Assembly (NCBI GenBank): GCA_020726505.1
Contig: JAHLEZ010000048.1
Span: 124,001-188,000, forward strand
Direction: 5' to 3'
DNA length: 64,000 bases
DNA from: Leptodontidium sp. MPI-SDFR-AT-0119
Lineage: Eukaryota; Ascomycota; Leotiomycetes; Helotiales; Leptodontidiaceae
A program made the position numbers and the translations under genes. Shown in pieces: positions 49,129 through 61,366 of the stretch. The number at the start of each line of letters is the position of its first letter. The stretch's first letter is position 1. A model generated the notes under the pieces. The model did not search any database, was not told the DNA's origin, and saw only the letters and a program-made list of their open reading frames with translations.

Positions 49129-49430
49129 TGTTACGACCTACGATGCGCCTCGTATTCTAACCGACATAGGCTCGTAGCATCGCTGGCTATACGACGGCGC
49201 TAAGCCTAATAAGGAAGACTAGGAGGCGAGCCTGCGATATATTGACGTGAATGGCACTCGACTACGCTAGGCCCTATTAGGAGGGCCCTTTATATATTTA
49301 TACTCGAGCTCCCCCTTATAAAAAGTTCTCCTTTCCTCTTTGTCTTTTCTTCTTGATTTTAAGCGTAGCCTTAAGCCTAAATATAAAGCTTAAGTTAATT
49401 TACTGTATTAACCTCTAGTTAGCCGTAATA
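49129..49430 (+). repeat. Left LTR of retrotransposon B
   Basis: It starts TGTTACGACCTACGATGCGCC-like sequence and ends CCGTAATA, where the undecayed end would be CGTAACA. It is the inverse of the LTRs of element A. Confidence 0.85.
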
Positions 49431-49689
49431 TAAGAAAAGACTAGTACCCTTTCGTTATAAAGCGTTATATCTCACTTAGTCTTGCGCCTTGTCGACTTGC
49501 CCTTATAGTAAGTTAATAATAAGCCTTAATACCTTAGCCTATTTAATAAATAAGTACCTCTCTACTTTAATAATAGACTATCTTAGAGAAAGTTAAATAT
49601 TCTCTCGCGATTAACTTACTTTGCCGTAACTTGACGCGCGCCCCGTTTCGAACGTATATCTAATTAATATATTAATTAATAACTTTAAA

Positions 49690-52600
49690 CACTTCTCTAC
49701 TTTACTTTATTATTATTACCGACTTCTCCCCCTCGTCGGCGAAGCTCTAGAGAAAGGAGCGCCCTTATACGGCTAGGCTTTACTAACACCCCTATCCCTT
49801 TAGTCGAGACTCTCTCGGAGGAGCTAGAAAGCTTTAACGGATTCGATTCAGACTTAAAGGGCAAGCCCTAGCGTTTCTTCGACGCATTACTAGAGCCTAC
49901 TAATATAAAGGGCCTTACCCCTGCTTAATAAGCTAAAGTAAATTAGTTAATTAAGGACTCCGTTAGCTCTACTGTCGCCGCCGCCGTCACATAAGCCCTC
50001 ACTTAATATATTATTAATAACTCTCGCTAAGAGACTAGTACTCCCTCTCTTTTTATTTGATCTGTACGTACTCTTACGGCGGACCTCTAGCTTACCGCCA
50101 ATTATTACCTCTTTAAGCTAAACCCCGCTATCCCTGCCGTCGAGCCTAATAAGGTCAAGTACCCTTATACTCTCTTTAGCGACTATAAGGGCGAAATTAA
50201 ATACGACGCTTAAAAGATAAATATAAAACTCTTTATTTAAAAGTACTTAAGTAACTTCCTTACTAGCGAATCGTAAGTTTATACTTACTTTAAGTATATA
50301 AAGGGAGAGGCTAAGACTATTATCCTTTAACGAATAAACCTTAACTTCGCTAGAGACTTTAATAAAGCCGCCGACGTCTTAAAAGCCCTAGACTAGCGTT
50401 TCTTTAACTATAATTAAGTATAAGCCGTTAAGCTTAAGTATAATTAACTATAAATAAGTAATATAACTTATAACGAGTTTTATATAAAGTTTACAATATA
50501 CGCGACTACTAAAAAAATCTCACTTAATTACTAGTTTAACGACGTATACGAGAAAGTCTTAAATAAGCTTAAGTACGACATTTAGACTAAGAAGTATAAA
50601 TTCGCCGGAGATTATATAGCTTTTAATAAGTTCTTAGCCGTCTTAAATCGCGAGTTACAGAATATTATTACTAAACGAGTTAATAAACGTGTTATTACTA
50701 TTGTCCGCGAAGCCCCTCGAGTCTCCTTTAATAATATAAGTACTAACGACTCGCGCGGCATCTTATAAAAAGACAATTAACGTTTGACTTCACTTACCCT
50801 TACTACTTACGTATAAAGACTATTGACTTTAAGACAGTCGTTAGATGCCCGCTAATATACGCCTTCTCTTTCGCCTGTCTTACGCCGACTTAAGTCCCCT
50901 ATACCTCCTCTTATACTTAAGGACGTCTTTTCCGACACTTGTTTTTATTGTAGTAAGACCGGCTATTAGGCTAGCGACTGCCTTAAGCGCCGTAGGGACT
51001 AGGCTCTTAATAAGTCGATTTCCTAGTTAGTCGTCGGCGAGAATCTAGAGACTAACGAGCTCTCAAAAAACTCTTAGGCCGTGGTAAAGACTTATACTTT
51101 AGTATAGGCTATAACTTGTGGAAGGACTTAGTATTTAATTTCTGTGCTTTTATTAAAAGACGACAATTCTTAATTAATATTAAACTAAAAAGGAATAAAT
51201 TCTTTATTAAGACACTTATATATATTAATAGTAGAGTTAATATTTTTAGTGTTATTAAAACCTCTTTTATATACTAACTCGTTAAGTAATTTAATATCTC
51301 TTTTATATCCCTCCTTTAGTTAATTATTTTAACTAGTTATAATAATAAGAAAGGTAAGTTAATTAATACGGCTGTCTTACTTATTTTAACGATCGACCGC
51401 CGGCGAATTAACTTCCCTTTTCTAGTAATTGACTTAAGAAACATTAACGTCTTAATTAGTCGGAAGTTCCTCGAGTATTACGACTTAAAGTAATTATATA
51501 TAAAGAACTATAATTGGCTAGAATAATTATTAAATATACTCGTTTAATTATACTTTGACTAGCGAGTTTTTGTTAATATTAACCGTTTTAATAAACTAAT
51601 CGTTAAGTCTTACTAGTTTAACACGGAATAAAGGGATGCCCTTATAGATATAAATAACTATTACTAGAGATAAGTTAGGCTTACGGCGCTCGACGATTCC
51701 CTTAAGACAAAGGCCCCCGTCTGACTTACTATTAGTGTCTCGTTAACTCGACCCTCGAGCTTTACTAAAGAAGTCTAAGAGCGCCTACGGGTTATAAAAA
51801 AGTAATTAAACCCTTTAATATCTCGTAATTTAAGATTATTACTTAAGAACAAGAGAACTTATAAAGCTTCTCTAGTAAATCACTAAATAAAGGCACTTAC
51901 TACGAAAATCTTCTTTATATTAGTAATAGTGATGTTTACGACGTACTTTCGACTTAAGAAGGCTAAGAAAAATAAGGTATAAACCTTCGTGGTATTAGTA
52001 CTTAAAATTAACTAAGAACTAACTCGTCGCCAGCGAAAGGCCTTAGATTAACTAAGTGTCGAACTCGTATTAATAAATAGAGACTTAACTTTAAAAGAGG
52101 CCTTAAAGGCTAAGTACGCGTAAAATAATAAACTAATAAATAAGAAGCTCCCGATAAAGTACTAAGAGTATATTCCTCTCTTCTCCCGGCGAGCCTCTAA
52201 CGAGTTACTAACGTATCGCTAAAGTGTAAACTACTAAATCGAGCTTACTAAAGAAAACGACTTATCTTTTGAGCCTTTCTGGCGTATAATTAAAGAATAA
52301 CTATTAGAGACTAAATAATATATTATTAATAACTTATATAAAGGCTTTATTAAGCCCTCTAGTATACCTTACACGGCCCTTATTCTCTTCGCCAAGAAAG
52401 CCGATAGTAGTCTTAGGTTATATATTAACTATTAAAAGTTAAATGCCTTGTTAAAGAAGGACCCGTACTTAATCCCTCTAATTAATGAGATAATAGCTCG
52501 TATTTATAAGGTAAAGGTCTTTATAAAGTTTAATATTTAATAAGCTTTCTACCGTATTCGTATGTCTTTTAAGAGCGAAGACTATATGACCTTCCGTACT

Positions 52601-55398
52601 TAATATAACACGTATAAGTATAAGGTCCTTCTCTTTAGCTTTATTAATAGTCCGGCGACTTTTTAGCGATTTGTTAATAATATCTTTATAAAACACCTCG
52701 ACGACTTTTACGTGGCTTATATAAATAATATCTTTATATATTTGTTTACTCTAAAGGAATATAAGGTCTACGTTAAGAAGGTTATAATAATATTATAAGT
52801 ATATAAACTTTAGGCTAATATTAAGAAGTCTGAGTTTAGTGTATAAAAGACTAAGTTCTTAGGATTCGTTATTAAAGTCAATAGCGTAAAAGTAGACCTT
52901 AAGAAGATTAGTGTAATTAAGGACTAATAATACGCTAATAATATATAAGGTATATAAAGTTACTTTAGCTTTTATAACTTTTATTATTGGTTTATTAAAG
53001 ACTATAGTCGTATTATACGTCCTCTTATAATACTTACTAAAAAGGACGTTCCTTTCGTCTTCGACAACGCTTATAAAAATATATAAGAGACTCTCTAGGA
53101 AGCCCTCTAATCTACGCCGGTTCTTTACTACTACGACCTTACTAAGTAAACGCGACTAAAAACTAATTCCTCGAATAGAGTCGTCGCTAAGGTTTTATTT
53201 TAACTTTAAAAGGATAACACTTTTTACCTTATAAGATACTTTTCTAAGATTATAATAAACCCCGAGCTTAATTACTTAATCTATGACAAAGAGATATTAG
53301 CGATTTTCTGGTTATTTAAATAATATCACCTAGAGCTCTTAAGTACTTAAAAAAATGTCTTTATTTATATAGACTACTAAGCCCTAAAGTACTTTATGAC
53401 TACTAAGGACCTTATAGCTAGATAGGCTCGATAGGCCGAGTTCTTTACGGATTTTTATTTCACGATTATATATTATACTAGGACGACTAATACTTTAGTT
53501 AATACTTTATCTTAATAGGATTAAGACCTCACGGCTATAAAGGCACATAAGCGGGCTATCTGTAGTTAATAGCTGATTCCGACTAACAAAATTAACCCAC
53601 GAGTCGCTAGCGACTTTTAACTCTCTGCCGTCGATCTTATAAAAGCTTATATTAAGGTCGTAGAGACGATACCCTTGGCACTTATAGACGTTATAATCCC
53701 AAATCGCGATACTAAGACACGTGACGAGCCAAAGCCAGAGCCAGAGTCGAATACGAGAGTACTAATTAACTTAGAGACGCTTACTACAGAGGAACTAGAC
53801 CTTAACTCTATAATAATATATAATATCGCGGAATACGACGTTATTAATTAAGTGCTCTTAGCTAATAAGTCGTCTCCTTCGCTAGAGCTTCTCTAATAAA
53901 AAGCTAAGGAATAATCGCTAGATTACGAGCTAATAAACGACAAGTTACTTTTTTAAGGCCGCCTAGAAGTACCCTTAGAGTCGCCGGAGCTTCACACGAC
54001 ACTTATTCGTTATATATATTCCTAACCTTTAGTAACACACGCGAGGATCGAAAAGATAAAGGTATTATTAAGTCACAAATATCACTAGAACGGCCTTACC
54101 ACGGACATAGCTCGATATATAGTAAACTGTAGTTACTCTCGACAAAAAGCCCGTAAAGATAAGACCCCTAGCTTCTTATACCCCTTATTAATCCTTACTT
54201 GGCCGTATTAATACCTTATAATAAACTTTACGAAGTTATTATTAAACAAGCACGGTTATAACTTCGCTATAGTTCTCGTTAACCGCTTGTCTAAAAAACC
54301 GATCTCGATACTTTATAATAATATAATTACTATTAAAGGCATAACTATTTTCTTCCTTGTTTATTAGACTTGACACTTCGGTATATTAGACTCTATTGTC
54401 TTAGACTAAGGACTTTAGTTTGTCTCCTCCTTTTAGAAGGAGTATTATTATATCCTCGGGACTAAGGTAAAACTAACGATAGCGTATAACCTGAACGTTA
54501 ACGGTTAAATAGAAGTAACGAACTAATATATTAAGTAGCGGCTCCGCCCCTTTTATTACTATTACTAAGACAATTAAAGCGACCTCTTACTAATTATAGA
54601 CATTACTTAATTAACGTTACCGCACGAGTCCTTAAGCCGCCTATCTTCTTTTTAATTACTTAATAGCGTTAAGCCGAGGACTTCTTAAGACTTAATTAAC
54701 TTAGAGCCTCCGGCTACGGTAATAGAGAAACTTAATCGCGAGGAGGCTCTCTAAGTAATATTACGAATAAAGGAGGTTATAGAAGTTATATAGTCGTCCC
54801 TTAAAGATTAACAAGAGAAAATAAAACGACTAGCGAATTATAGGTAACGCGCTATTAACTAAGACGTTAGCGACTTAGTACTAGTCGACACTCGGAACTA
54901 GAACGTTAACTGACTTTTAAGGAAGTTGTTTAATAAGTAATACGGCCTTATTAAGGTAATTGCTAGGGAAGGAGAGAGCTAAAGAGTTAAGTTATTAAAG
55001 GACTAGTTAATTTACTTTATCTTTTACTCGCACTCGCTTCGTAAGTACGTTAATAACCCCCTGCCGGGATAAGCTAAAACTACGCCGGCACTTATTTAAC
55101 TATTACTTAAGTAAGATAAGTGGGAAATTAAAGGTATCTTTAGTTTTAAGGTTATACGAAACAAGCTATTTTATTGTATTAAGTGACTAGGCGTCGACGA
55201 GGACTTAGAGTAGTACTTATGCTCAGATGTTATAATAGCTCCGTATATAATTAAGCGGTTTTACTTAGAGTATCTTAACGCTAAGGGCCCGCCGAGAGCT
55301 CTCCTAAAGTGGCTAGAGGCTTATAACGCTAGTATTAACGACTATAACGACTTAAAGGACGATATAGTTATAACTACAACTGCGCGGACGTAGTTTTT
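49690..55398 (+). pseudogene. gag-pol of retrotransposon B, decayed
   Basis: Only fragments can be read. A zinc knuckle at about 50,936-50,990 reads CFYCSKTGY then a stop and ASDC, so the zinc-binding His is now Tyr. The reverse transcriptase active site near 52,705-52,735 reads AYINNIFIY, with both catalytic Asp positions now Asn. RNase H and integrase regions follow to about 55,390. The predominance of C-to-T and G-to-A effects (Gln codons to stops, His to Tyr, Asp to Asn) is what RIP produces. No intact protein remains. Confidence 0.75.
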
Positions 55399-55414
55399 TA
55401 AGAGGGGGGGGTAA

Positions 55415-55716
55415 TATTATAACTTACGATACGCCTCGTATTTTAACTGACATAGGCTCGTAATATCACTGGTTATGCGACGGCGCTAAGCTTAATAGGG
55501 AAGACTAAGAGGCGAGCCTGCGACATGTTAACGTGAATGGCACTCGACTACGTTAAGCCTTATTAGGAGGGCCCTTCATATATTTATACTCGAGCTCCCC
55601 CTTATAGAGAGCTCTCCTTTCCTCCTTGTCTTTTCTTCTCGATTCTGAGCGTAGCCTTAGGCCCAAATACAAAGCTTGAGTCAACTCGCCGTATCAACCT
55701 CTAGCTAGCCGTAACA
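55415..55716 (+). repeat. Right LTR of retrotransposon B
   Basis: It is a 302-bp copy of 49129-49430, with its first bases changed from TGTTACG to TATTATA and its end intact as CCGTAACA. Confidence 0.83.
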
Positions 55717-55721
55717 AAAAG

Positions 55722-56329
55722 GGGAGGAAGCGCTAGTCTTTTAGTGAAGGTTATTAATAGTATATTAAGTGAGGGCTTATATGACAGCAGCGGCGACAAT
55801 AAAGTTAATAGAGTCCTTGATTAGCTGATCTACCCTAACTTATTGAGCGGGGGTAAGGCCTTTTATATTAGTAGGCTCTGGCGATGCGTCGAAGAAACGC
55901 TAGGGCTTGTCCTTTGAGTCTAAGTCGAATCCGTTAAAGCTTTTTAGCTCTTCCGAGAGAGTCTTAACTGAAGGGATAGGGGTGTTAGTAAAGCTTAGCC
56001 GTATAAGGGCGCTCCTTTCTCTAGAGCTTTGCCGACGCGGGGGAGAGGTCAGTAGTAGTAGTAAGGTAAGGTAAGGAGGTGTTTAAGGTTGTTAATTAGA
56101 CATACGTTCGAAACAGGGGCGCGCGTCAAGTTATAGTAAGGTAAGTTAACCGCGGGAGAATATCTAGCTTTCTCTAAGACAGTTTATTACGAGGGCAGAG
56201 AGGTACTTATTTATCGAATAGGCTAAAGTGTTAAGGCTCGTTATTGACTTACTATAAGGGCAAGTCGACAAGGCGTAAGACTAAGTAAGATATAACGCTT
56301 CATAGCGAAGGGGTATTAGTCTTTTCTTA
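55722..56329 (-). pseudogene. 5' leader and first part of gag of retrotransposon A
   Basis: On the minus strand this matches 49,431-50,000 of element B in sequence and order, including the GC-rich block around GACGCGCGCC. It is separated from the rest of gag by the insertion of B. Confidence 0.72.
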
Positions 56330-56629
56330 TATTACGGCTAGTTAAAAGTTAATACGGCGAGTTAACTTAAGCTTTATATTTAGACTTAAGGCTACGCTTA
56401 GAATCGAGAAGAAAAGACAAGGAGAAAAGGAGAGCTCTTTATAAGAGGGAGCTCGAGTATAAATATATAAAGGAGCCTCTTAATGGGGCCTAGCGTAGTC
56501 GGGGGCCATTCATCCACATGTCGTAGGCTCGCTACTAAGTCTTCCCTATCAGGCTTAGCGCCGTCGCATAGCTAGCGATGCTACGAGCCCGTGTCGGTTA
56601 GAATGCGAGGCGCATCGTAGGTCGTAACA
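56330..56629 (-). repeat. LTR of retrotransposon A (upstream LTR)
   Basis: It matches 43465-43764 directly. Its first base pair TG has become TA (TATTACGG), and its other end is intact as GTCGTAACA. Confidence 0.87.
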
Positions 56630-56634
56630 AATTA

Positions 56635-57999
56635 GAGCCAAAACCTTTAAGAAAGAGACTATTTAGTCAGCCTTTAGACGTACCGGTATATAACTATTAA
56701 ACCCGGACGTTATTATTAAAGCTTTTAAGCTTACCTAGGATACTTAAATAGGCGATAAAAACACCGGTGGACGGGTGTATAATTATACTCTAAATGATTT
56801 ATCTGTTGTAATTTATGTTCTTGTATTTAACGAAGCTGTATTACGTTGGGTACTAGCTAGTAATCGCTTTTAGGAGGCCGAAATTGCGTTAGACAAAGAA
56901 TACGACTATATTCTGTGGATTTATAATGATAGAGCTTTTAACGATGATCTAGAAGACGATATTTAGCTTTTATAGCTCCCACGTGACGGAAATATCGATA
57001 TTATAGACGATTTGATAGCTTTATTAGTAAGCTCTTATATTAACGAGTTACTTAATATTTAAGATTTAATAGAAATAGTAACTTTAGAGTAACCTTCGTA
57101 ACTTAGAGGTGTGGAAGACTACGGTGATTACGGCCTTAGAAAGACGACGGAAAATCCACGTTAGTACACGAAAACACTATTCTTTGATATATTATACGGA
57201 GCTAAAGGAATTAACGTACACGCCTAATTCCTAGAAACCTACGAAGATATATTGTCGTCTCCGTTAAAGCGACTCTTTAATAAGAAGTTCTAAAAAGGTA
57301 ATATAATTAATGCGATATTAGGCGACGCTGCGCGCTAAGAGCTCACTTTAATCGTGTCAAATAATACTTGGGGCAGTAAATCCCTTGTGCTTAATGACGA
57401 AGACGGTGCCAAGAGAGTTAAACCACGCGGCGGGGGCTGTGTAATCTCCTCTGGCGAAGGGCTGCGAATTATCGGCGACAAGAACGAATTTGCCTAGGAG
57501 TCTAAACTTACGAAGCTCTGTAGAGAGGCTAATATTACTGGAAATATATTGAAGATAGAGGAAGAGAAGGTTACTAGAGCTTTAGCTCGACAGTAAAAGA
57601 AAGAGGAGAAGGAGACTGTAAAGGCTTAAAAAAGAATAGAAAAGACACGCATTCAGGAGGAGAAAGCTTAGGCTAAAATACAACAAAAGCTCGACAAAGC
57701 TGTAAAGAAACAGGCTTTAATTGATATTAGGAAGAAGCCTAGGGGTCGGAAACCAAATACAATTAAAGAGGAAGAGGCTATATAATAAGAGCCTATGGTT
57801 ATGGCCGCATCTCAAAGACCAATTTGCACTAAGAGACTAACACAAAAGGCGATTGAAATACTTAGCGACGACGAGTAAGATAGTAGCAGTAATATTAAGA
57901 GTCTTATAGAGTCAGATTCGTCCGCTGATTCCGATTCCGACGTTAATTTGACTAATAATAGTGGTGGTGGGCCTGTAGATTACGATGATTACGATTAAG
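56635..57999 (+). pseudogene. pogo transposase, C-terminal part, decayed
   Basis: It continues the transposase frame after the retrotransposon nest: KTFKKETI, then a stop, SAFRRTGIYLLNPDVII, the end of the DDE_1 domain. A long charged tail rich in Lys/Glu (coiled-coil-like, about 57,530-57,780) follows, then a final acidic Ser/Asp-rich end stopping near 57,999. It again contains several in-frame stops. Confidence 0.75.
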
Positions 58000-58207
58000 G
58001 AGTGTCTAAGTTGGTAGTCGGATGTGGGATTACATAAGCGAGTGCATTCGAAACCCCCTTTACTTCAATTAATTACAATATATAACATAAATCAAATGAC
58101 GTCATCTAAGTTGTGATTAGTGTAGAATTTTATTCCGGATCTAATAGTCCATCCCCGAAGTTAATTGTATTAGTAGTAAAAAAGTTATTCCTTGATTAAG
58201 ACGGTAT

Positions 58208-58304
58208 TCGCTGTGTCCAAGTTGCTGGGATGTCCAAGTTGCTGGGTCCACCTGCTGGCGCAGGTCGGTAAATATTTCAAAAAAAAAATCAGGAAACCGA
58301 CGAG
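58208..58304 (-). repeat. Right terminal inverted repeat of the pogo element
   Basis: It is the inverse of 41802-41898 with the less mutated sequence (for example CCAGCAGG read on the minus strand). It contains the same doubled AGCAACTTGGACAT motif. Confidence 0.88.
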
Positions 58305-58306
58305 TA

Positions 58307-59250
58307 GCGGGTTGAGCTGTACGCATTAACGTTTCATAGCGTACGCAAAGGAAGAGCCTTAGCAACCCCTATATTCTGACACGGTTAATCCATCGTAGCG
58401 CCTTAGCAGTGAAGATGGAGATTCGCCTCAAGGCCATCGTCATTACTCAATCTAAATCTGCACTGGTAGAGTAAGGGATGGACTTGGAAATAAAAGACAC
58501 TCTGTAATTCATCATGAGTAGCAGAGTGATATTCTTGAATATCTCAAGTAGGTTCAGGAGTATTGACGACCTTCTATATGGATGGCACAGCTGGCAGCCG
58601 ATGAGAAAGAAGGTGATGAGGGGAACTCAAATGGTCATCACAGATGTTACGTAAAATGATCAAAATAATATGAACTCTCGGAGAGTAATATTCACGTAGC
58701 AGGCCATTAATCACCTTCAGACTTGCTTGTGGTCTCTTTGCACTTCACGATTGAGCTTAAAAATAATTATAGTCATGATTTCATTCTCGACATCAGTTTT
58801 TGGTGGAAGACCCTCTAATGACCACCTAGATGAACAGATAAAGAAAACGAGTCATTCACAATTCATATCAAGAAAAGACCCCCCAGCTGCTCGTTTTACA
58901 AGAAATCCCACCCGGCGCATGAAAGAGGCGTTGATACAAGGCCAGCAATTGGTCGGCCTCGCAACTCGGTGTTCCCTTTCGAGCCTACTTCACTCATGTC
59001 GCCTGTCCCGCCCATCGGCCATTGGCGGGGTTTTGAATATCATTTGCTGAATGGCTGCAACCACAATGCCTATAACTCAGCCCTGCTAAGTAGATGTGTT
59101 TGGCAAGCTCGACAATGGACAATGGGCAGCGTAATCAACAGTATTATATAATATGCAGGTCTTGCGTTTTTACGACCGCATTCCCCGCTCTCCACTTTTG
59201 TCACAAGCCGTCGCATCGTCACCGCCAACAGACCCAGCATCCAAAACCTT
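58307..59250. other. Intergenic; upstream region of the S8 protease gene
   Basis: Base composition returns to normal directly after the transposon. Open frames (58727-59050 and others) have no family resemblance. The promoter of the protease gene should lie in the last few hundred bases. Confidence 0.45.
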
Positions 59251-61257
59251 ATGTCGGAAGAACGTCGAGGGCGTAGACGTCTGTCTAGTTCCGGAAGGAG
59301 ATCCGAAACTAGGAAAGGACCTGTAGTCCTACCCGCGCTGCCAACTCTGAGTGGCTTTTCGGAAGCGGCTCATCAGCAGTTCTCCCCCCCTCAAAAGCAT
59401 AAAACCCAAGCAATAAAAGGTCCACGCAGAGCGACAGTGGGTGATTGTTACATTAAACGTTGATTCGTATTTTACTGATCTCTATAGCCAACTCACAAGC
59501 CGAGCGATAAAGATGTAAGAAAACAAATCAAGGTCTTCTCGAACAAAGACGACTGGACGGAAGTTACCGCTACCTTTGTCGATGATCTTGTCGAAGCATG
59601 GATATCCAAAGACGTTTTCGAGCATCTGGAACTTGATGCTTTCCCAGGAACGCCAGGGGATCCAGAATGGGGGGTTCTGGGAATGAAATCGGTTCCGTTG
59701 GGGGGCACAACTGACCTCCAGTGGTTTCCGAAGGATTGCAAGAAGGTAAAAGATACGAGATGTCGCATTGTTGAGAGCAAAGATTTTGAAGTCTACCTTC
59801 AATCACACTTGCTGCCATCGAATGGTTCATCGGGCTCGAAGTCCAGCAGTGTTGAGATTCCCTCAAGTCCAAAGTTGATTCCAGAACCGCCCGCGTCTCC
59901 ACTAAGGAAGCTCGCCATGGTTGACAGCCCTCCAATTCAAAAGGATCCTCTTGATACTGACACTGCGACTCTAAAGGAGGATATTGACAGAGTCTCTGGC
60001 ATTGTACCAAAAGGGTCTTTCGATGGCCTTCCGGAGAATATCAGCGAGACATCAGTGGAGTAGGTGCATCATCCCCTTTATTGATCGAGTCGCGTGCTAA
60101 GCTACCAAGAGCCAAACATGCAGACAATTGGATGGCTTATCTCAAACACTCTTTCCACAATCGTTTTGAGAAAAAGCCAGAGATTGTGCACGATCCTGTG
60201 AAAATCGCAGGTCAGTCATTTCCCGGCGGTTTGCGGTAAAGCCTTGGGGGATCATGGCTCTTCGAATCCTAACGAGACAACAACTTTTGAGCTGCTCTCT
60301 TTATTTCCCAGATCGTGAAAGGATTGTGCAGCTAATAGGTCCGATACAGTCTTAGATACCGGCCTTGATATAACAGAAAACTCCATAAAAGGTGCTTTAA
60401 GGCAAAAAAGAGTGAAACTTGTGAAGAGTTTTATCCCAGGCGATCCAAGCATAAGCGATGAGTACGGTCATGGCACTCATGTTGCATCGCTTCTATTGAA
60501 AGTCGCACCGCATGCCCAAGTATTCGTATTAAAGATTGCAAAGACGGAGGAGATCTTGTCTACAGAAATTATAGCCGAAGTAAGTCGATGAGCATGAACT
60601 CATCTGATTCTAGGAGCAACATCTAATCCACGCTTGAAGGCGATCAACCATGCTGCCAATGAGCTCCGGGTAGACATCATCACCATGTCATTCGGCCTCG
60701 ACAAGGAAAACGCCGTAGTCCAAGCCGCAATACGCAATGCCTTCTCCAAGAACATTCTCATGTTTGCCGCAGCCTCCAACAGCGGCGGAAACCTCGAGGT
60801 CAAATACCCCGCCAGAAAGGACGAGGTGACCTGCGTGTACGCAACTGATGGGTCCGGAAACCCATTCGACAAAAATCCCAACACCATGACGAGCTCAAGC
60901 TTTCACTTCGCATCGCTTGGAGTAGGGGTGAAGTCTTCTTGGCCGAGGGACTTGCAGAATCCGCCTCTGAAAGCGGGAGAGCCGTCGGAACGAAGACAGA
61001 CGGGAACCTCGTTTGCAACGCCCATTGTGGCTGGTATTGCGGCATGTATTATTGAGTTTGCGATCGTGCATAACCTCTCGGAAGATCTTTTAGGGGTGTT
61101 GAAGACGCGACAGGGGATGCAGAAGACGTTTTCTAAATTTATGGTGGATGAGACACCACGATCGGGGCTGCATTATATTCACCCTTGGAAGATGTTTACG
61201 AATGATCGGGATGATGAGGTAATTGTGCATATGATGGCGGACATTCTGAAATGCTAG
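59251..61257 (+). CDS. Intracellular subtilisin-like serine protease (peptidase S8), HET-Q2-like by context
   Basis: Five exons give an uninterrupted 574-aa frame: 59251-59436, 59488-60059, 60110-60210, 60332-60579 and 60640-61257. The first ~280 residues are basic, then Pro/Ser-rich and acidic, with no signal peptide. The S8 domain follows with a complete catalytic set: Asp in VLDTG (about residue 295), His in GHGTHVASL (about 333), Asn in AAASNSGG (about 416) and Ser in GTSFATP (about 493). Lack of a secretion signal and a long N-terminal region separate it from secreted fungal subtilases and resemble the cytosolic S8 proteases found beside fungal gasdermin genes. The next gene converges on it, 110 bp away. 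Its probable role, by inference, is to cleave and activate that neighbour. Confidence 0.85.
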
Positions 61258-61366
61258 CGATGAAGTCGGTTCTGTTGGTTCAACTGAGTCCTTGTATTGA
61301 TGGGTATCTGGAGAATATTCTGTAAGTTTATAGGAGGAAATATTTTTAGAGGCGCACACTTCAACC

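Larger units (their letters stand above)
49129..55716 (+). mobile_element. gypsy-type LTR retrotransposon B, nested in the gag of element A
   Basis: LTRs of 302 bp each (49129-49430 and 55415-55716) enclose an internal region of about 6 kb on the plus strand. The five bases AAAAG occur on both sides (49124-49128 and 55717-55721). A G-rich polypurine tract (about 55,399-55,411) lies just before the right LTR. The element belongs to the same family as A but is inserted in the opposite orientation, so it is the youngest insertion in the nest. Confidence 0.87.
43465..56629 (-). mobile_element. gypsy-type LTR retrotransposon A, inserted in the pogo transposase gene
   Basis: Two direct 300-bp LTRs (43465-43764 and 56330-56629) bound the element. 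The five bases AATTA occur at 43460-43464 and 56630-56634. Its coding strand is minus: gag starts near 56,300 and pol runs toward 43,780. A polypurine tract (as C's at about 43,768-43,778) adjoins the left LTR, which is the downstream LTR. The element is itself interrupted in gag by element B (49129-55716). Without B and one duplication it is about 6.6 kb. All frames are full of stops. Confidence 0.85.
41802..58304 (+). mobile_element. pogo/Fot-type DNA transposon, inactivated and split by nested retrotransposons
   Basis: The two ends form 97-bp imperfect terminal inverted repeats starting CTCGTCGGTTTCCTG and flanked on both sides by the dinucleotide TA (41800-41801 and 58305-58306), the target duplication of the Tc1/mariner-pogo superfamily. 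The internal gene encodes a pogo-like transposase in two separated parts. Taking out the retrotransposon nest (43465-56629 plus one copy of AATTA) leaves about 3.3 kb, rather long for Fot-like elements but within the range of pogo elements with long C-terminal extensions. The reading frame is riddled with TAA/TAG codons, so the element cannot move on its own. Confidence 0.85.

Noticed and set aside
49129..55716. The possibility that the inner LTRs (49129 and 55415) and outer LTRs (43465 and 56330) belong to two side-by-side elements
   Set aside because: The flanking duplications pair inner with inner (AAAAG) and outer with outer (AATTA), and gag of A continues across the inner element, so nesting is required.
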